Assembly: GCA_036508635.1 (NCBI GenBank)
Contig: DATCGY010000023.1
Span: 1 to 15,732, forward strand
Reading direction: 5' to 3'
From: FEN-727 sp036508635
GTDB lineage: Bacteria; Actinomycetota; Geothermincolia; Fen-727; Anoxymicrobiaceae
Length of the DNA: 15,732 nucleotides
In this document: positions 13,769 through 15,732 of the stretch, in pieces
How the letters are laid out: the number at the start of each line of letters is the position of its first letter
Position numbering within the stretch: position 1 is the first letter of the stretch
Translations under genes and position numbers: made by a program
Notes under the pieces: model-generated
The model's database searches: none
The model's input: only the letters and a program-made list of their open reading frames with translations
What the model was told of the DNA's origin: nothing

Positions 13769-13797
13769 AGTATCACAGAAAACGCCGGGCGGCTCAA
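13769..13797 (-). promoter_or_regulatory. Candidate promoter of the four-gene CoA-enzyme/ferredoxin/repeat-protein operon
   Basis: On the minus strand TTGAGC (13792-13797, four of six) and GATACT (13769-13774, four of six) are separated by exactly 17 bp, and a TG extended element (TGT) precedes the -10. The leader to the TTG start at 13730 would be about 32 nt. Confidence 0.55.
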
Positions 13798-13810
13798 CAC
13801 AACCGGCCGC

Positions 13811-14782
13811 TCAGACCGCGAGCTCATAAATGCCCAGCACGAAGTAGAATAGCAGCATCACGGCCAGCGGAACGATTATCAGGTTGACGTTGAGCTCGAT
13901 ATGCGGGGGCCTGTATATCAGAAACAAGAAGACAGTGAAACCGATGGCCACGAACATGCCGAGCCCGTTGAACAGCCTGTACTGCCAGTTGAGAGAGGTC
14001 GACAGGACGGCCCACAGCCCCGCGGCGACACACAGCACACACACCGGAATCATCGAGTATACGAGGTTTCTCTGGCCGAACACGACGCCGGACGTGTGGT
14101 ACCCGGCGGCTTCGTCGAAAGGCACGTCGTTCGCGACGCTCGGGATGTAGAAATTGCATCCGAACAGCCAGCCGAAGACGACCGGCTGGATCGGAGGCAG
14201 GTTGGACGATGCGATGGCCATTCCCGCGCAGAGGATGAGCACGGCGCCGGTGGCGTTCGTGGCGATGTCGAGAACGGGTTTCTCCTTGAAACGGAACCAC
14301 GGGTGGGAGTAGAAGATGCCCAGCAGCACCACTGCTCCGATCATGAACGCCGCGAAGCGCATGTTTACCAGGAAAGAGAAGACGATGCAGCCGACCCCGG
14401 TGATCGAAAAGAGCAACCACGTCTCGAGCTTGCTCATATCGCCGGTGGCGAACGGCTGCTTGCTTATATCCTCATCTTTGTAGAGCCCGTCGTGCAGCTT
14501 GTCGGCCGGGACGTCGGACCAGAAATTGAGAGAGCTCGAGAACATCGACCCGCATAAGAATGCGATGTAAGCGAACAGCACGCTCGCCCACGAGATTGGG
14601 ACCGGCCTGGCCGTGCCCTCCTTGACCATGCTGAGACCCGCTGAGAGAGCCAGCACGAGGGGGAACAGGTAGATGAGGAGCGTCTTGAGACGCAACAGCC
14701 GAATGTACTTCCTGACGTAACCCAGGAAGCGCTTACCGCCCAAAACCCCCCCAGTTGCTGTTAAAACCGGAACGTTCTCCAT
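13811..14782 (-). CDS. UbiA-family prenyltransferase
   Basis: The product is a 323-residue polytopic membrane protein of the UbiA superfamily, which joins prenyl diphosphates to acceptor molecules such as quinone precursors, lipid glycerol phosphates or tetrapyrroles. The first aspartate-rich motif NFWSDVPAD (N86, D90, D94) and the second, NDVPFD (D219, D223), are both present and bind magnesium diphosphate. YSHPWFRFKEKP (158-169) is the usual family loop. About eight to nine hydrophobic helices are visible. The frame is open upstream, but the ATG at 14782 has a GGAGG site 7 nt before it. Divergent ispH supplies the isoprenoid precursors, a plausible link. The acceptor cannot be assigned; the protein is not clearly UbiA, MenA or a geranylgeranylglyceryl phosphate synthase. 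Confidence 0.9.
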   Translation of the reverse strand: MENVPVLTATGGVLGGKRFLGYVRKYIRLLRLKTLLIYLFPLVLALSAGLSMVKEGTARPVPISWASVLFAYIAFLCGSMFSSSLNFWSDVPADKLHDGLYKDEDISKQPFATGDMSKLETWLLFSITGVGCIVFSFLVNMRFAAFMIGAVVLLGIFYSHPWFRFKEKPVLDIATNATGAVLILCAGMAIASSNLPPIQPVVFGWLFGCNFYIPSVANDVPFDEAAGYHTSGVVFGQRNLVYSMIPVCVLCVAAGLWAVLSTSLNWQYRLFNGLGMFVAIGFTVFLFLIYRPPHIELNVNLIIVPLAVMLLFYFVLGIYELAV

Positions 14783-14874
14783 CCATCGGCCTCCGCCTCT
14801 TCGCGGCAATCCGCCACGGGCACCTGTTAGTACGTTCGATGTCCAGTAATCGTGTGACCGCGAGCCTGGAGTAG

Positions 14875-14880
14875 ATACTA
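14875..14880 (-). promoter_or_regulatory. Weak extended -10 candidate for the UbiA-family gene
   Basis: TGCTAGTAT on the minus strand resembles the TGCTATAAT and TGCTATACT elements used elsewhere in the window, but the hexamer matches only four of six and no -35 is seen. The 159-bp gap between this gene and ispH shows no convincing promoter for ispH; the best -10 on the plus strand is CATAAT at 14882-14887. Confidence 0.28.
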
Positions 14881-14941
14881 GCATAATCAGCGGGCTCCGC
14901 CACGCTGTCTTTCGAAGCCGGGATGCATTATCTTTGAGCTT

Positions 14942-15732
14942 ATGGCGCTAGATATACGCATAGCCCGCGACTCCTCGTTCTGTCCGGGAGTCGGGCGGGC
15001 GCTGAAGATAACCGAAGAGATCCTGTTCAATGCCGACGGACCGACTTACACCCTCGGCCCGCTCATCCACAACCCCGGGGCCGTCGAGCGGCTTGCGATG
15101 ATAGGCCTGGATGCGCTGGACCCCGATGAGCTGGAGAGCGCCGACCTCAGCGGCGCGAGCGTGATTGTCCGCTCGCACGGCATCGACATCCAGACAGAAA
15201 AGAAGTTGGAGGAGTTGGGAGCAGAGATAATTGACGCCACATGCCCTACAGTCAAACACGCCCAGGAGGCCGCCCGGGAGCTCGCAGACGACGGCTATAC
15301 GGTGGTCGTCCTTGGAAAGGAGGCCCACCCGGAGGTGCGCTCCATCATTGGAAGGGCAGGCGGCCCGGTGACGGCGCTCGCGAACGCGGATGACGCTCGA
15401 CGGTGGGTCGAGGAGACCGGCGGAAGCCCCGGCCGTGTCGGTATCGTATGCCAGACCACCCTCTCAAAAGAGCTTCTCGACGCCGTGGTCTCCATTCTGA
15501 AAGAGAGCGCGGAAGAAGTAGAAGTGAAGAATACGCTCTGCGAGTCGGTCATGCAGCGAAGAAAAGAGGCTATCGACCTCTGTGGGACCGTCGACCTCAT
15601 GATCGTGGTCGGCGGCCACAACTCGAGCAATACCGCCCAACTCGCCGCCACCTGCGCCACTACGGGCGTCGCCACCCACCTCATTGAGTACTCCGATGAG
15701 ATACAACCCGAATGGCTGGAGGGCGTCGAGTC
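14942..15732 (+). CDS. ispH: 4-hydroxy-3-methylbut-2-enyl diphosphate reductase IspH/LytB (C-terminus cut by window edge)
   Basis: IspH is the last enzyme of the MEP pathway. It reduces HMBPP to IPP and DMAPP with a 4Fe-4S cluster. The first 263 residues are present. Cluster cysteines are C14 in FCPGVGRA, C101 in DATCPTVKHAQ and C200 in NTLCESV. Substrate-site motifs are TLGPLIHNP, VRSHGI, GKEAHPEV, CQTTLS and GGHNSSNT, all typical. After C200 the family usually reads CxATxxRQ; here it is CESVMQRR, a mild departure. The frame is open from the ATG at 14942 to the window end. The ribosome site is weak (GAG about 3 nt upstream), so the start is chosen by family N-terminus. About 50 residues should be missing beyond 15732. 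It is divergent from the prenyltransferase gene. Confidence 0.95.
   Translation, partial: MALDIRIARDSSFCPGVGRALKITEEILFNADGPTYTLGPLIHNPGAVERLAMIGLDALDPDELESADLSGASVIVRSHGIDIQTEKKLEELGAEIIDATCPTVKHAQEAARELADDGYTVVVLGKEAHPEVRSIIGRAGGPVTALANADDARRWVEETGGSPGRVGIVCQTTLSKELLDAVVSILKESAEEVEVKNTLCESVMQRRKEAIDLCGTVDLMIVVGGHNSSNTAQLAATCATTGVATHLIEYSDEIQPEWLEGVE

Noticed and set aside
13901..14557. Plus-strand frame of 218 codons inside the UbiA-family gene
   Set aside because: It is composed of charged and His/Glu-rich residues opposite membrane helices, as expected of an antisense shadow. The minus frame has both UbiA aspartate motifs.
14882..14941. Promoter for ispH (CATAAT at 14882-14887, or CATTAT at 14926-14931 giving a near-leaderless mRNA)
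   Set aside because: Neither has a -35 at 16-18 bp or an extended TG element, so I do not list one as a feature.
14948..15328. Minus-strand frame of 126 codons inside ispH
   Set aside because: It is antisense to a fully recognisable IspH N-terminus and has no domain of its own.

Overview
The window is a dense, GC-rich bacterial chromosome segment. It holds sixteen protein genes, two of them cut by the window ends, no RNA genes and no complete transposon. GTG and TTG starts, GC-rich codon choice, a minimal TatA-TatC pair, an IspH of the MEP isoprenoid pathway, an alpha-methylacyl-CoA racemase-like enzyme and an orphan MoxR/CoxE pair fit a high-GC, possibly deep-branching actinobacterial or similar lineage. 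No marker gene settles the taxon, so that assignment is a weak inference.

Layout. Positions 1-545 (minus) hold tatA and the start of tatC behind a good sigma-70-like promoter. Divergent from it, 751-1965 (plus) encodes an extended short-chain dehydrogenase. That gene meets the leftward block at a 78 bp palindromic REP/MITE-like element (1985-2062). From 6881 down to 2067, all on the minus strand, lie an MBL hydrolase, a VOC protein and a zincin metallopeptidase (first transcription unit, last two overlapping by 4 bp). They are followed by an iron-sulfur flavoprotein, a MoxR AAA+ ATPase and a CoxE-like VWA protein (second unit, own candidate promoter). From 10298 to 7030 (minus) is a two-gene SbcD/SbcC-like, more precisely YhaO/YhaN-like, nuclease-ATPase operon behind a perfect extended -10 promoter. 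From 13730 to 10377 (minus) is a four-gene operon: CaiB/AMACR-like CoA enzyme, cysteine-rich ferredoxin-like protein, a protein built almost wholly of 23-residue tandem repeats, and a small two-helix membrane protein with a zinc ribbon. Finally a UbiA-family prenyltransferase (minus) diverges from ispH (plus, cut by the window end).

How the genes may work together. The MoxR-CoxE pair probably acts as a chaperone or metal/cofactor insertion machine, but no target such as CO dehydrogenase lies nearby. The nuclease and ATPase should form one DNA-end-processing complex; in the ATPase a hydrophobic hairpin sits where Rad50 and SbcC have their coiled-coil apex, so the complex may be membrane-tethered. 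IspH makes the isoprenoid precursors whose products UbiA enzymes use, which could explain that divergent pair.

The best candidate for something undescribed is the four-gene operon at 10377-13730, because of its 23-residue repeat protein and its unusual ferredoxin with a CNCCPCCC block. No intergenic stretch exceeds 300 bases. The longest (546-750) holds the divergent promoters and short repeats.
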